DNA of 64,000 nucleotides from Kutzneria sp. 744 (GCF_000568255.1 NZ_KK037166.1:10285477-10349476), one strand, 5' to 3'. Numbered from the stretch's first letter, positions 23,915 through 32,689 are shown. A program made the numbers and translations. The notes: generated by a model not told the origin, from the sequence alone.

Positions 23915-26452
23915 TCATTGCTGCTCCTTGGCGCCGGCGAGGTGACTGCGCAGGTAGCGGCCGGTCACGCTGTCGGCGACGTGGGTGATCTGGTCGGGCG
24001 TGCCGGTCGCGACGATCCGACCGCCGTCCGCGCCGCCGCCAGGTCCCATGTCGATGACATGGTCGGCGTTGGCGATCATGTCGAGGTCGTGTTCGATGAC
24101 CACGACGGTGCCCCCGTTGTCGCACAGGCGCTGGAGCACGTCGAGCAAGGTCCGCACGTCCAGCGGGTGCAGGCCGACACTGGGTTCGTCGAAGACGAAG
24201 AGGGTGTCCGCCTGGTCGCGGTGGAGTTCGGACGCGAGCTTGAGGCGTTGCGCCTCGCCGCCCGACAGCGCGGGCGTGGCTTCGCCGAGCGTGAGATACC
24301 CCAGGCCCAGGTCGATGAGCGCCTGCAGCCGGGTGCGGACGCGGCGGATGTCGCCGATCCGGTCCAGCGCCTGCGTGACCGTCAGCGCGAGCACCTCGGG
24401 AAGCGCGAGGTCGTCGGCCGGGCGGCGGATGTCGCCGGCCGCCGGCGCGTACCGGGAACCGTCGCATTCGGGACAGACGATGTCGACGTCGGGCAGGAAC
24501 TGGACGTCGAGCGAAACCTGGCCGGCGCCTTCGCAGCGTGGGCATTTCAGCGAGCCCGTGTTGTAGGAGAAGTCACCGGCCGTCAGGCCGAGCTCGCGGG
24601 CTCGCGGGGTCTGGGCGTAGGCGCGGCGAAGATCGTCGAGGACCCCGCTGTAGGTGGCGACGGTGGAGCGCACGTTGACGCCGATCGGGGTGGCGTCGAC
24701 GACGTTCACGCGCGTGATCCGTCCCGCGTCGAGCTCGTGGACGTGGGACGGCAGCGCCGTGGCGGCGATCCGGGCGGTCAGCCCGGGCACCAGGCTGTCG
24801 AGGACGAGCGTGGTCTTGCCCGATCCGGAGACTCCGGTGACGGCGGTGAGCCGGCCGGCCGGCAACGCCAGATCGACGGCGTGCACGGTGTGCAGCGGCC
24901 CGGTCGAGAGCCGCACCTTGCCGTGGGCGAACATCTCGTCCGCGCGCGCCCGTTTCCGCACCACGACCGGTTCGCGCCCGGTGAGGAACCCGCCCATGAG
25001 GGACTCGGGCGCCCGCCCGATGGCCGCCACGGTGCCGGTGGCGACGATGCGGCCGCCACCGGCGCCCGCGCCCGGGCCGATCTCGATCACCCAGTCCGCC
25101 TCGCGGACGACCTGGACGTCGTGGTCGACGAGCACCACGGAGTTGCCTTCGTCCAACAGGTCCCGCACGACGCCGAGCAGTCCGTCCACATTGGATGGAT
25201 GGAGTCCGACGGAGGGTTCGTCCAGCACGTAGAGCACACCGGTGGTGCGGTTGCGGACCGCGCGGGCGAGCTGGATGCGTTGTCGTTCGCCGGTGGACAG
25301 GGTCGAGCCGGCCCGATCGAGGCTCAGGTAGCCGAGGCCGAGGTCGACCAGCCGCCGCGCGTTCTGCGCCAGCTCGGCGAGAATGTTCTCCGCCATCCGG
25401 GTCATCGACGCGGGCAACGCGGGAACCACGCCGGGAGCCCAGGCGAGGACCTCGGTCAGCGTCTTCGCGGTGGCCTCGGCGAGGTTGATGCCGTCGACGA
25501 GCGTGGACCGGACCTGTTCGCTCAACCGGGTGCCGTGACAGGCCGGGCACACCTGGACGCTGAGGAACCGGTTGACCCGGTTGAGGCCGCGCTCGCTGGT
25601 GGCGTTGTCCAGGGCCTCCAGCACCGCCTGACGGGCGTTGCGGTAGGTGAAGTTCAGCTCGAAGAGCTTGCCGTTCTTCGATGGCACGGTGATGTGCCGC
25701 TTCTCCGCGGGCCCGTGCATGACGATGTCCCGCTCGCGGTCGGTGAGTTCCGCGTACGGCACGTCCGCGCGGACGCCGAACTCGGCGACCACCTGCGGCA
25801 TGACTGTCAGGCCGAACATCGACCACGGCGCCACCGCCCCGTCGCTGATCGACAGCGTCGGGTCGGGGACGAGCGCGGCCTCGTCCACCTCCCGCACCGC
25901 ACCCGTGCCGGTGCAGCGGGGGCACGCGCCGTCGGAGTTGAAGGCCATCGACTCCGCGCCCGGAGGGGCGAACTCCACCCCGCACTCCGGGCACGTCAGC
26001 GTCAGACCGAGCGCGACGTCGATGGTCGGCGCCTGCCGGTGACCGTTGGGGCAGAGGTGCGAGCCCAGTCGGGAGAACAAGAGCCGCAGCACGTTCAGCA
26101 GCTCGGTCGACGTGCCGAACGTCGAGCGAACCCCGGGCACACCGGGCCGCTGCCGGAGGACCAGCGCGGCCGGCACGTGCTCGACGCTGTCGACCGACGC
26201 GCGGGCCGCCTGCGACAGCCGCCGGCGGGTGTACGTCGAGAGCGCCTCCACGTACCGCCGTGACCCCTCCGCGTACAGCACGCCGAGCGCGAGCGACGAC
26301 TTTCCCGAGCCCGACACGCCGACGACGGCGACCATCTGTCGCAAGGGGACGGACACGTCGACGTCCTGGAGATTGTGGACGCGGGCGCCGCGTACCTCGA
26401 TCGAGGCTGGATCGGTGCGCCGGCCGGCACGGGGCTTCACGGGGTCGGTCAA
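23915..26452 (-). CDS. UvrA2/DrrC-type ATPase (excinuclease UvrA-like)
   Basis: An 845-residue double ABC ATPase of the UvrA family. The first Walker A GVSGSGKSS is at 45-53, and the second, GVSGSGKTT, begins the C-terminal half. Signatures are LSTGERQR and LSGGEAQR. Zinc-finger cysteines lie in CPECGVEF/CPRCTGTG, CPACHGT and the pair CPRCEGAG/CPECDGSRY. At 845 residues it is shorter than UvrA (about 950) and appears to lack the UvrB-binding module, as in UvrA2 and the daunorubicin-resistance protein DrrC, which releases intercalating drugs from DNA. The start is TTG with AGGAG five bases ahead. The shared operator lies 55 bases upstream. Confidence 0.87.
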   Translation of the reverse strand: MTDPVKPRAGRRTDPASIEVRGARVHNLQDVDVSVPLRQMVAVVGVSGSGKSSLALGVLYAEGSRRYVEALSTYTRRRLSQAARASVDSVEHVPAALVLRQRPGVPGVRSTFGTSTELLNVLRLLFSRLGSHLCPNGHRQAPTIDVALGLTLTCPECGVEFAPPGAESMAFNSDGACPRCTGTGAVREVDEAALVPDPTLSISDGAVAPWSMFGLTVMPQVVAEFGVRADVPYAELTDRERDIVMHGPAEKRHITVPSKNGKLFELNFTYRNARQAVLEALDNATSERGLNRVNRFLSVQVCPACHGTRLSEQVRSTLVDGINLAEATAKTLTEVLAWAPGVVPALPASMTRMAENILAELAQNARRLVDLGLGYLSLDRAGSTLSTGERQRIQLARAVRNRTTGVLYVLDEPSVGLHPSNVDGLLGVVRDLLDEGNSVVLVDHDVQVVREADWVIEIGPGAGAGGGRIVATGTVAAIGRAPESLMGGFLTGREPVVVRKRARADEMFAHGKVRLSTGPLHTVHAVDLALPAGRLTAVTGVSGSGKTTLVLDSLVPGLTARIAATALPSHVHELDAGRITRVNVVDATPIGVNVRSTVATYSGVLDDLRRAYAQTPRARELGLTAGDFSYNTGSLKCPRCEGAGQVSLDVQFLPDVDIVCPECDGSRYAPAAGDIRRPADDLALPEVLALTVTQALDRIGDIRRVRTRLQALIDLGLGYLTLGEATPALSGGEAQRLKLASELHRDQADTLFVFDEPSVGLHPLDVRTLLDVLQRLCDNGGTVVVIEHDLDMIANADHVIDMGPGGGADGGRIVATGTPDQITHVADSVTGRYLRSHLAGAKEQQ

Positions 26453-26506
26453 GGCGCTCCTCGAAATGCCGGGTGCTGGTCGTGCGCTCAGCGTCGCATC
26501 CGAGCG

Positions 26507-26528
26507 TCGGTTACCTCAACGTAACCGA
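26507..26528. promoter_or_regulatory. shared operator, copy 2
   Basis: TCGGTTAC at 26507-26514 and GTAACCGA at 26521-26528 around CTCAAC. The inner 18 bases are the exact reverse complement of the site at 22546-22563. It stands upstream of the UvrA-like gene (minus strand). Confidence 0.72.
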
Positions 26529-26657
26529 CGGAGCCTGCCGCGACGGGCTGTCCGCCGCGCGCACATGATCAGAGTCGCGGGCGGACGGACCGGAGATGAG
26601 CAAGGCTGCACATGCGAGCGGCGAGAGCCGGACGGACGAGAACTGACGGTGGGACAG

Positions 26658-27068
26658 ATGAACACTGGTGATCTGACGCGGACCGCGCTGGCGGGCATCC
26701 GGATCTTCAACGGCGTGGTGGGGCTGTTCGCGGCCCGGCGGATGGCCGCGCAGCTCGGCGGCGAGCTGGGGGAGGACAAGCGGTTCGTCTATCCGGCGCG
26801 GATGTTCGGGGTGCGGACGATCGTGCTGGGGCTCGATCTGCTGACGTTGCGCGCGGGTGACGCGTCCGCCCGTCGAGTCCTGTCCCAGGCCGTGTTGATT
26901 CACGCCTCCGACACCGCGGCGGCGGCGTATGCCGGATGGCGGGGCGAGCTCCCGGCCAAGGCCGCGAAGTTCACCACGGCCATCTCAGCGGTGAACACCG
27001 CGCTGGCCGTCGTGTCGCTGGCCACCTACCGGCGCGCTCCTCAGGTTCCGTCCGGACGCGCCGACTGA
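26658..27068 (+). CDS. small membrane protein (DUF4267-like)
   Basis: A 136-residue protein with three or four hydrophobic helices (about residues 10-25, 52-68, 76-95 and 112-126) and a conserved-looking ARMFGVRTIVLGLDLLTLR block, which resembles DUF4267-type membrane proteins. No catalytic motif is evident. ATG 26658 is given; GTG 26649 is possible. It lies next to the shared operator but reads away from the UvrA-like gene, so that palindrome could also affect its promoter. Confidence 0.6.
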   Translation: MNTGDLTRTALAGIRIFNGVVGLFAARRMAAQLGGELGEDKRFVYPARMFGVRTIVLGLDLLTLRAGDASARRVLSQAVLIHASDTAAAAYAGWRGELPAKAAKFTTAISAVNTALAVVSLATYRRAPQVPSGRAD

Positions 27069-27150
27069 GCCGTGCTGACCGAACGCCGGAGGCCAGGAAC
27101 GTCACGCTGCTCAGGTCCAGCACCACCGGCTCCGACTGCGCCGGGATAGT
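27068..27150 (-). pseudogene. STAS-domain scrap
   Basis: A minus-strand reading gives EPVVLDLSSVTFLASGV, close to the strand-loop-helix core (vvlDLsgVtFlDSsGl) of anti-sigma-factor antagonists. Only about 25 codons match, there is no full domain and the key D-S is changed to A-S. It abuts an RsbW-type kinase gene, the usual partner of STAS proteins, so it may be the remnant of a lost partner. Confidence 0.3.
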
Positions 27151-27210
27151 TCCGGGGTTGGCTGGGCACACTGTCACGGTGAGGTTCGCCGAGCGGAGGT
27201 GGGGGAACGG

Positions 27211-27651
27211 GTGGACGATCCCGGTAGCTTGCCGACCGATCCCGTGGGAACGGCCCTGCACCTGCGTGCGGTGCCGGCAGTCGCCGAGCAGGCCGGGGCG
27301 GTCCGAGCGGCGGTGCTGCGCTGGGCCCGGGCGGTGTGCCGGTCGCGGGAGATCGTCGACGACATCGGACTGGCGGTGTACGAGGCGATGGCCAACGTCA
27401 TCGACCACGCGTATCCCGCCGGCGCCACACACCGGGTGTTCGACCTGTACGCCGACCGCGAGGCGGACATCCTGACCGTCGTCGTCGCCGATCACGGTCG
27501 GTGGAAGCCCCGAGAGCCGGACTCGGCCCCGTCGTGGCGGGGGCGCGGGTTGCTGATGATCGAGAAGCTGGCCGCCGAGGTCGAGTTGTGTCGCAACGCC
27601 TCGGGCACACTGGTGCGAATGCGCTGGCCGTGTCCGCAGTCAACGGCCTGA
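27211..27651 (+). CDS. RsbW-type anti-sigma serine kinase/ATP-binding protein
   Basis: A 146-residue GHKL ATPase domain without other domains. The N-box YEAMANVIDHAYP supplies the catalytic Glu and Mg-binding Asn, the G1 box is VVADHGRWKP, and GRGLLMIEKLA and GTLVRMRW complete the ATP site. Such proteins bind and phosphorylate STAS antagonists or hold sigma factors. GTG 27211 is preferred because GGAGG lies 11 bases ahead; GTG 27199 would add four residues. No sigma-factor gene adjoins it, and its apparent STAS neighbour is only a scrap. Confidence 0.82.
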   Translation: MDDPGSLPTDPVGTALHLRAVPAVAEQAGAVRAAVLRWARAVCRSREIVDDIGLAVYEAMANVIDHAYPAGATHRVFDLYADREADILTVVVADHGRWKPREPDSAPSWRGRGLLMIEKLAAEVELCRNASGTLVRMRWPCPQSTA

Positions 27652-27866
27652 GCCGACCGGGGCCGGCTGGACCATGGTCGACCGCCCGGCACCGGAAACC
27701 ACGCGGTGGCAGCGCCTGGCCGACGGAGAGCCGCCGGACGAGTCGCTTCAGCCGGCGACGCCGTCGGCCTGAGCGACTCGGGATGACCTGCCGGCCCTGG
27801 CACGGCCGTGTCCGGCCAGGTCATCCACACGGTTCGCTCGCTCCGCTCGTGCCGGCGCCCGGCCGG

Positions 27867-28184
27867 TCAGATCTGGTCGCGGAGCTCGGTGTTGAGGCGT
27901 TGGGCTTCGTTGAGTTGGTCCTCGAGGGTCACGATGCGGCAGGCGGCGTCGAGGGCGGTGCCCTGGTCGACCAGTTCCCGCACGCGGGCGGCGATACGCA
28001 GCTGGTAACGGGAGTAGCGGCGGTGGCCGCCGTCGGACCGCTGCGGGTTGATCAGTTTCGCTTCGTCCAGGCTGCGCAGGAACCCGGCCGTGGTGCCGAG
28101 CATCGCCGCGGCGCGGCCCATGGTGTAGGCCGGGTAGTGCTCGTCGTCGAACATGTCCCCGGAATTGCGGGGTTCTGGAACCAT
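27867..28184 (-). CDS. MerR-like helix-turn-helix regulator
   Basis: A 105-residue protein with an N-terminal MerR winged helix (YTMGRAAAMLGTTAGFLRSLDE, then INPQRSDGGHRRYSRYQL) and a short C-terminal coiled coil (VTLEDQLNEAQRLNTELRDQI) for dimerisation. There is no effector domain, so it resembles the small BldC/MerR-like regulators of actinomycetes. GGAGG stands five bases before the ATG. Just upstream of its start lies a very strong 13-bp hairpin that would isolate it from transcription entering from the repeat-rich region. Confidence 0.82.
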   Translation of the reverse strand: MVPEPRNSGDMFDDEHYPAYTMGRAAAMLGTTAGFLRSLDEAKLINPQRSDGGHRRYSRYQLRIAARVRELVDQGTALDAACRIVTLEDQLNEAQRLNTELRDQI

Positions 28185-28203
28185 CGACACCTCCACATCA
28201 CGA

Positions 28204-28234
28204 GGGGCCCCGGCGCATGTCGCGCCGGGGCCCC
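28204..28234. terminator. strong hairpin, likely terminator
   Basis: GGGGCCCCGGCGC at 28204-28216 pairs perfectly with 28222-28234 around a five-base loop. It lies only 20 bases ahead of the MerR-like gene on the minus strand. It should stop leftward transcription from the unassigned region, or act as an attenuator of the MerR-like gene. Confidence 0.55.
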
Positions 28235-28567
28235 AGGGGTTAGGGTTTCACCACCATCAACCGACCGTCAGATCGGTTCTCTGTTTCCGCGTGGCCCTCG
28301 TGTGAAGCCGAGCCCGCGGAGATCGCAACTGCGTGACCGGAGACCACCTTCCAATCCGATGGGACTGCGGCACCCGCGCGGCGAGACACAACCGGCGAGC
28401 GAGGCAACGGTGTGTGACCCTTCCCTTCTCCTCTGACTTTCCGACCTGCTTCAACTGCTGATGATGCTGCTACTGCTGGTCCTGCGTCTGCTTGCGCGTC
28501 CACCACCGGCCGAAACCCCTTGCATACTCCGGTTCCAGCACGTGATGGCGCTGGCCACCCGCCGGAA

Positions 28568-28861
28568 CCCCGTTCACTGATCGGCTCCGGCGCACCTGAC
28601 CGTCCTGCTGGCACTGCGTTTTCGACACTGCACTTTCGGTACCGCGTTTTCGACACTGCACTGCTGAACTTCGGTGCCCGCCGGGCCGGCGATCGACTCC
28701 GGCGGGCCCCGTCCTGCGTCATGCTCGCGGGTAGTTCGTCATCTCCCGCGTCCATCCCTCTTGCGTTCCTTGCTCGACCGCCGCCGGGATCCTGTGGTCG
28801 AAGCGATCCACCGACGCGATCCTTGGCCGGACGCCGAAGCCCCGTTCACTGATCGGCTCCG
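28568..28861. repeat. direct repeat pair of 22 bases
   Basis: The 22-base unit beginning CCCCGTTCACTGATCGG and ending CTCCG occurs at 28568-28589 and again, identical, at 28840-28861, 272 bases apart. Confidence 0.75.
28616..28662. repeat. tandem repeat of a 19-base unit
   Basis: GCGTTTTCGACACTGCACT occurs at 28616-28634 and 28644-28662, a 28-base period. Confidence 0.75.
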
Positions 28862-28911
28862 CCGTCATCGACCGTCCAGCACCTGCTTCACGGGTAGTTC
28901 GTCATCTCCCG
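28728..28911. repeat. direct repeat pair of 21 bases
   Basis: The unit starting CGGGTAGTTCGTCATC and ending TCCCG occurs at 28728-28748 and 28891-28911. Its CGGG/CCCG ends are complementary, so each copy could form a small hairpin. Confidence 0.7.
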
Positions 28912-29195
28912 TGCCTGACGGACGTTTTCTTCTCTTGTGATGAGGAGGACACTACACACGGCCAGGCGTGAATGTCTACCCCAGCCACCATAGATTTTCT
29001 GGCTTCGATGGCACGGGAGATCGCCCGTCTTGGCTAGCGGGCGAGTTTCCGCAGGTGAGCGCCCGGTGGGGGACTGGCTGGCGTCGCTCGATCGGGCGTC
29101 GCCCAACCCTGGTGACGACCTTGTCGAGCCGGTCCGACTGCGAGTGATGGCGGAGCGGCGGTGCTCGTCCTCCTCGTGCCCACTCGGCTGCGCCG

Positions 29196-29284
29196 CTAGG
29201 ACGGCTGGTTCGTGCGCAGCTCGTCAAGGCCGCTGACGAGGAGTCCCAGTCCGAAGGTGAACTCGTCCTGCCGGGACACCGGCA
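29196..29284 (-). pseudogene. TetR-family regulator, 3' remnant
   Basis: The minus strand reads RQDEFTFGLGLLVSGLDELR and ends NQPS at a TAG, the very end of a TetR-type ligand domain (pattern 'FefGLdlLldGL'). Nothing upstream of about 29284 continues it. Its 5' part, including the helix-turn-helix, has been lost where the amidohydrolase remnant begins. Confidence 0.55.
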
Positions 29285-29848
29285 ACCGGCTACCTGCCCG
29301 ACGCCACGGACTTCCGGCTCGCCCGCGACCTTGAGCTGCCGGCGTTCGCACACGTCGACAACGACTGGTTCGGTCGCGCCGTCGAAGGGCTGGAGACCGA
29401 GGGCCCGCTCGGGCCGTGGATCACCTACATCCACTGCCTCGGCCTGGACACCTCGACCTGGCACACCATCGCCCGGACCGGCGGCAAGGTCTCGATCTCG
29501 TGCCTGATCGAGCAGACCCTGGGCATGGGGCGGCCGGCCATCCAGGCCGCCATCGACCACGCCGTTGCGACCGGTCCGAGCGCCGACGCGGTCAGCCTCG
29601 GCGCCGTCGACCTGTTCTCGCAGATGCGGACGGCGTTCGCCTTGCAGCGGGGCAGCCTGCACCAGGCCGAGGCGAGCGCCCCGGTCTCGGCCCGCGAGAT
29701 CCTCCGCATGGCCACCCTCGGCGGAGTCGAAGCCGCCCATGTCGACGACATGGTCGGATCGCTGACCCCGGGCAGGAAGGCCGGTGTCGTCGTTCTCAAC
29801 GGGCGAACCCTCAACGTCGGGCCGGAATGCGCGTCGTTCACGCCGTGA
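29285..29848 (+). pseudogene. amidohydrolase, 3' remnant
   Basis: About 187 codons of the C-terminal half of a metal-dependent amidohydrolase (Atz/Trz group): ITYIHCLGLDTSTWHTIA, where the His is the metal ligand on strand 6 of the barrel, GGKVSISCLIEQTLGMGRPA, DLFSQMRTAFALQRG, ILRMATLGGVEAA and GSLTPGRKAGVVVLNGRT. The N-terminal HxH metal motif and the first half of the barrel are missing and there is no start codon, so it is inactive. It faces away from the TetR remnant at the same junction. Confidence 0.75.
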
Positions 29849-30224
29849 CATTCGTCGAAATGTTGTCGAACACCGACGTGCGTGACTAGCCTTGGTGTCA
29901 ATTCGCGCACTCTCCCGGAGAACCCGAATGACCGCCCTGCCAGCTGTGTCCCATTTGACGCCGACTTCCACCACGTTTGCCGAGCATGCGGGGCGGTCGA
30001 GGCCAGCCGGTTCGCCGGATACGGAAATGTAAACATTTACAACGGACATCGGTGGTTCGATTCACCCCTGTCTCCTTCGGTGGCAGTCGATCGACATTGT
30101 GTGATCCACGGCGTCGATTGTCTCGATTATGGCCCGGTGGCTCGGCCGTCGGTCGGACGCTCGATTCGAGCGGCGGCGTGAGCGCGTAGGTCGCGAGGCG
30201 CGCGCTCTGGTGAGGAGTGTCTTG
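29849..30224. other. intergenic leader of the broken LacI gene
   Basis: 376 bases without a supportable gene. It contains the operator-like TGTAAACATTTACA at 30028-30041 and the ribosome-binding site GAGGAG just before ATG 30225. Confidence 0.45.
30028..30041. promoter_or_regulatory. LacI-type operator candidate
   Basis: TGTAAACATTTACA, with arms TGTAAA and TTTACA around two bases, stands about 185 bases ahead of the LacI-like start and resembles the TGTTTACG-type sites near 49.4 kb. Confidence 0.45.
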
Positions 30225-31480
30225 ATGGTCGCACCCGACCGTCAGCCGACGCTGGCTGACGTGGCTCGGTGGGCCGGCGTTTCCGTGGCGACAGCGTCAC
30301 GGGTGCTCAACCGGTCGGCGCCGGTGAACGGGGACACCGCGGCTCGCGTCGAGCGGGCCGTGGCCGAACTGGGCTACGTGCGCCAGCGGTCGCCGCACCT
30401 CGTGCGCGGGCACAGCGGCGCGGTGTCGGTGGTCGTGTTCGACGACATGCTGCGATACCAGGAAGATGGAACAACCGATCACGGTTCATTTTTTCAGGCA
30501 ATAGCACAAGGCCTAGTCAATACGAGGCCCTCCTCCTGCGATATTGCGCAGATGAGAACATTTATGTCGCCATCCAAAAAATAACTAAACATTCAGTCTC
30601 GTGGAAATTAAACATCTGTACGGCCGGGTAGTGCCAATTTTTATAACGAACACAGGGCTTCACCAGCCTTGTGAGGTAAATCCGCAGTTTCATTTTGCGA
30701 ACAAACCGAGGATATCATCTTCATACACCATTAGGCAGTTGGCCTTTCTTGTAGTGATGCTACGCTCATCGAGCCCATGTGAACCTAGTCTAGCAATAGG
30801 GAGAACTAACGAGACGAGGGTCTCGAGACCTCTACTACCTTGTTTGTCGAGCTTGCGAAACGTTTTCACTATGATCTGTACGGCACCCTCACGTCGCGAC
30901 ATAAAAGGCACTCATGGTCCGATTCTGTCACATTCCGTCGGCCCGGCCCGCCGCGGCCGGACTGTCCTGTGTGGACGCGGACAACACGGGTGGGGCCCGG
31001 CAGGCCGTGTCGTACCTGATCTCGTCGGGCCGACGGGCCATCGCCACGATAGCGGGACCGAGCAACATGATCGTGGCCGACGACCGCCTGGCCGGCTATC
31101 GCAGCGCGTTGGCGGAGGGAGGTCTGGCGCCGGACGGGATCGTCTGCCGTGGGGACTTCACCGTCGAGTCGGGCGAGCACGCCATGTTGCGCTTGCTGGA
31201 TCGACATCCAGCGCTCGACGCCGTGTTCGCGGCCTCGGACCTGATGGCCTTCGGCGCGCTGCGCGCACTGCGCCGGCTGGGCGTGCGCGTGCCGGACCAG
31301 GTGGCCGTCATCGGGTTCGACGACGCCACACTGGCCAGGCACACGACGCCGCGGCTGACCACTGTCCGACAGCCGGTCGAGGAGATGGGAGCGCGGTCGG
31401 TCGCCGAACTGCTTGCCGCCGACGGACGGTGCCGGACGGTTGTCCTGCCGACCAGCCTGGTGCTGCGCGAATCGACATGA
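30225..31480 (+). pseudogene. LacI family regulator broken by AT-rich DNA
   Basis: The N-terminal part (30225 to about 30512) has a full LacI helix-turn-helix, TLADVARWAGVSVATASRVLN, and the start of the sensor domain up to GSFFQAIAQG. The C-terminal part (about 30914-31480) resumes in the sensor domain with CVDADNTGGARQAVSYLI and ends normally with VLREST. Compared with the intact paralogue at 31648, about 65 residues are missing and about 400 AT-rich bases stand in their place. The break removes half of the effector-binding fold, so the gene should be non-functional, although the DNA-binding domain alone could still be made. Confidence 0.72.
30513..30912. other. AT-rich intrusion 2
   Basis: About 400 bases near 45% GC inside the LacI gene, with A/T runs such as CCAAAAAATAAC and CAATTTTTATAACG. 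Short frames on both strands are open but match nothing that I know. No terminal inverted repeat or target duplication was found by eye. Confidence 0.6.
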
Positions 31481-31525
31481 CTCCACCGGCCTGGCGCTGC
31501 CCTGTGGCGGACATCCGGTCGCTTC

Positions 31526-31536
31526 TGAAACTTTCA
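31526..31536. promoter_or_regulatory. operator candidate upstream of intact LacI
   Basis: TGAAACTTTCA is a perfect 5+1+5 palindrome 112 bases ahead of the start. It resembles the GAAAnTTTC elements known upstream of Streptomyces xylanase genes. Confidence 0.45.
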
Positions 31537-31647
31537 TGGCCTGTGCCTGGGTTCGGTCACCTCCTGGTTGACGGACATTGCCGCCACAAGTTCCATCCTG
31601 TGACACCGGGGTAACGGTGTGTGTGCTGTTGTGACCAGGAGGTGGCT

Positions 31648-32676
31648 GTGACCACGGTGCCGACTTCGGGCGAGCGTCCGACACTGGCGGACGTGGCGCG
31701 CACGGCCGGCGTCTCGCCCGCTACCGCGTCCCGTGTGCTCAACGGGTTCCACCAGGTTCGGCCGGAGACCCGGCGACAGGTCGAGAACGCGATGGCGGAA
31801 CTGGGCTACGCGCGACGCCGGTCGACACGCGACAGTGAACCGGAGCGCACCGGCTCGATCGCGTTCATCGTGTGCGAGGAGGGCTCCCGCGTGTTCTCCG
31901 ACCCGTTCTTCGCGCGCGTGCTGTGGGGCGCCAGCCGCGAGCTGGCGCCGACCGGGTTGCAGTTGGTGCTGCTCATGCTTCGCTCGCCCCAGGACTACCA
32001 GTCCGCCGCCGTGCGCTATCTGCGAGGCGGCAGCGTCGATGGCGCGCTGTTGGTCAGCATGCACGGGCGTTGTCCCATCGACCTGGCGGACGTGTCCGTG
32101 CCGGTGATGTTCTGCGGTTGTCCGATCGGCCCGGACGCCGAGAACCTGTGCTATGTGGACGCGGACAACCGCGGCGGCGCCGAGCGTGCCGTGCGGTACC
32201 TGATCGAATCCGGGCGACGGACGATCGCGACGATCGCCGGTCCCGGGGACATGGCCGTCGGAGTGGACCGCCTCGCCGGCTACCGGGCCGCGCTGCTGGA
32301 CGTCGGCCGGTTCGATCCCCGGCTGATCGCCTACGGCGACTTCGGCCAGTCCTCCGGCGACCATGCCGTGCAACTGCTGCTGAACCGGCAGCCCGACGTG
32401 GACGCGATCTTCTGCGCCTCCGACCTGATGGCCGCCGGGGCGTTACGCGCGTTACGCCGGCATGGCCGGCGGGTGCCCCAGGACATCGCCGTCGTCGGTT
32501 TCGACGACTCGCCGATCGCCCGGCAGACCGAACCCCAGCTCACCACCGTGCGCCAGCCGATCGAGGACATGGGCGGCCTGATGGTCAGGGAACTGCTCAC
32601 ACTGATCCAGACGCCGGCCCCGCACCGCCGCCGAGCGGTCCTGGACACGCGACTCGTGGTCCGTGAGTCGGCCTGA
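31648..32676 (+). CDS. LacI family transcriptional regulator
   Basis: A 342-residue repressor. The DNA-binding domain is at 12-60 with TLADVARTAGVSPATASRVLNG. The periplasmic-binding-like sensor domain contains YVDADNRGGAERAVRYLI, TIAGPGDMAVGVDRLAGYRAAL, AIFCASDLMAAGALRAL and the C-terminal TVRQPIEDMG. GTG 31648 is chosen because AGGAGG precedes it. It is a close paralogue of the broken LacI gene just upstream and converges on the GH54 remnant, so it may control the hydrolase genes to the right. The inducer is unknown, probably an oligosaccharide released by them. Confidence 0.9.
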   Translation: MTTVPTSGERPTLADVARTAGVSPATASRVLNGFHQVRPETRRQVENAMAELGYARRRSTRDSEPERTGSIAFIVCEEGSRVFSDPFFARVLWGASRELAPTGLQLVLLMLRSPQDYQSAAVRYLRGGSVDGALLVSMHGRCPIDLADVSVPVMFCGCPIGPDAENLCYVDADNRGGAERAVRYLIESGRRTIATIAGPGDMAVGVDRLAGYRAALLDVGRFDPRLIAYGDFGQSSGDHAVQLLLNRQPDVDAIFCASDLMAAGALRALRRHGRRVPQDIAVVGFDDSPIARQTEPQLTTVRQPIEDMGGLMVRELLTLIQTPAPHRRRAVLDTRLVVRESA

Positions 32677-32689
32677 CCGCACATAGTCA

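Larger units (their letters stand above)
28235..29195. other. repeat-rich non-coding region
   Basis: Nearly 1 kb in which I can support no gene: the open frames in it have odd composition and no family resemblance. It contains three pairs of direct repeats (listed separately). A GAGGAGG followed by no usable frame lies at about 28943. Confidence 0.5.

Noticed and set aside
28240..28755. A 171-codon minus-strand frame ending just before the strong hairpin
   Set aside because: Its translation is low-complexity, covers the direct repeats and resembles no family. The position before a terminator is suggestive, but not enough to call a gene.
28568..28911. A CRISPR array, suggested by several direct repeats
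   Set aside because: The repeats are of three different kinds, only two copies each, without regular spacing, and no cas gene is near.
30690..30911. A 73-codon minus-strand frame inside AT-rich intrusion 2
   Set aside because: It starts at the edge of the segment, has no ribosome-binding site or known domain, and such lengths are expected by chance at this GC.
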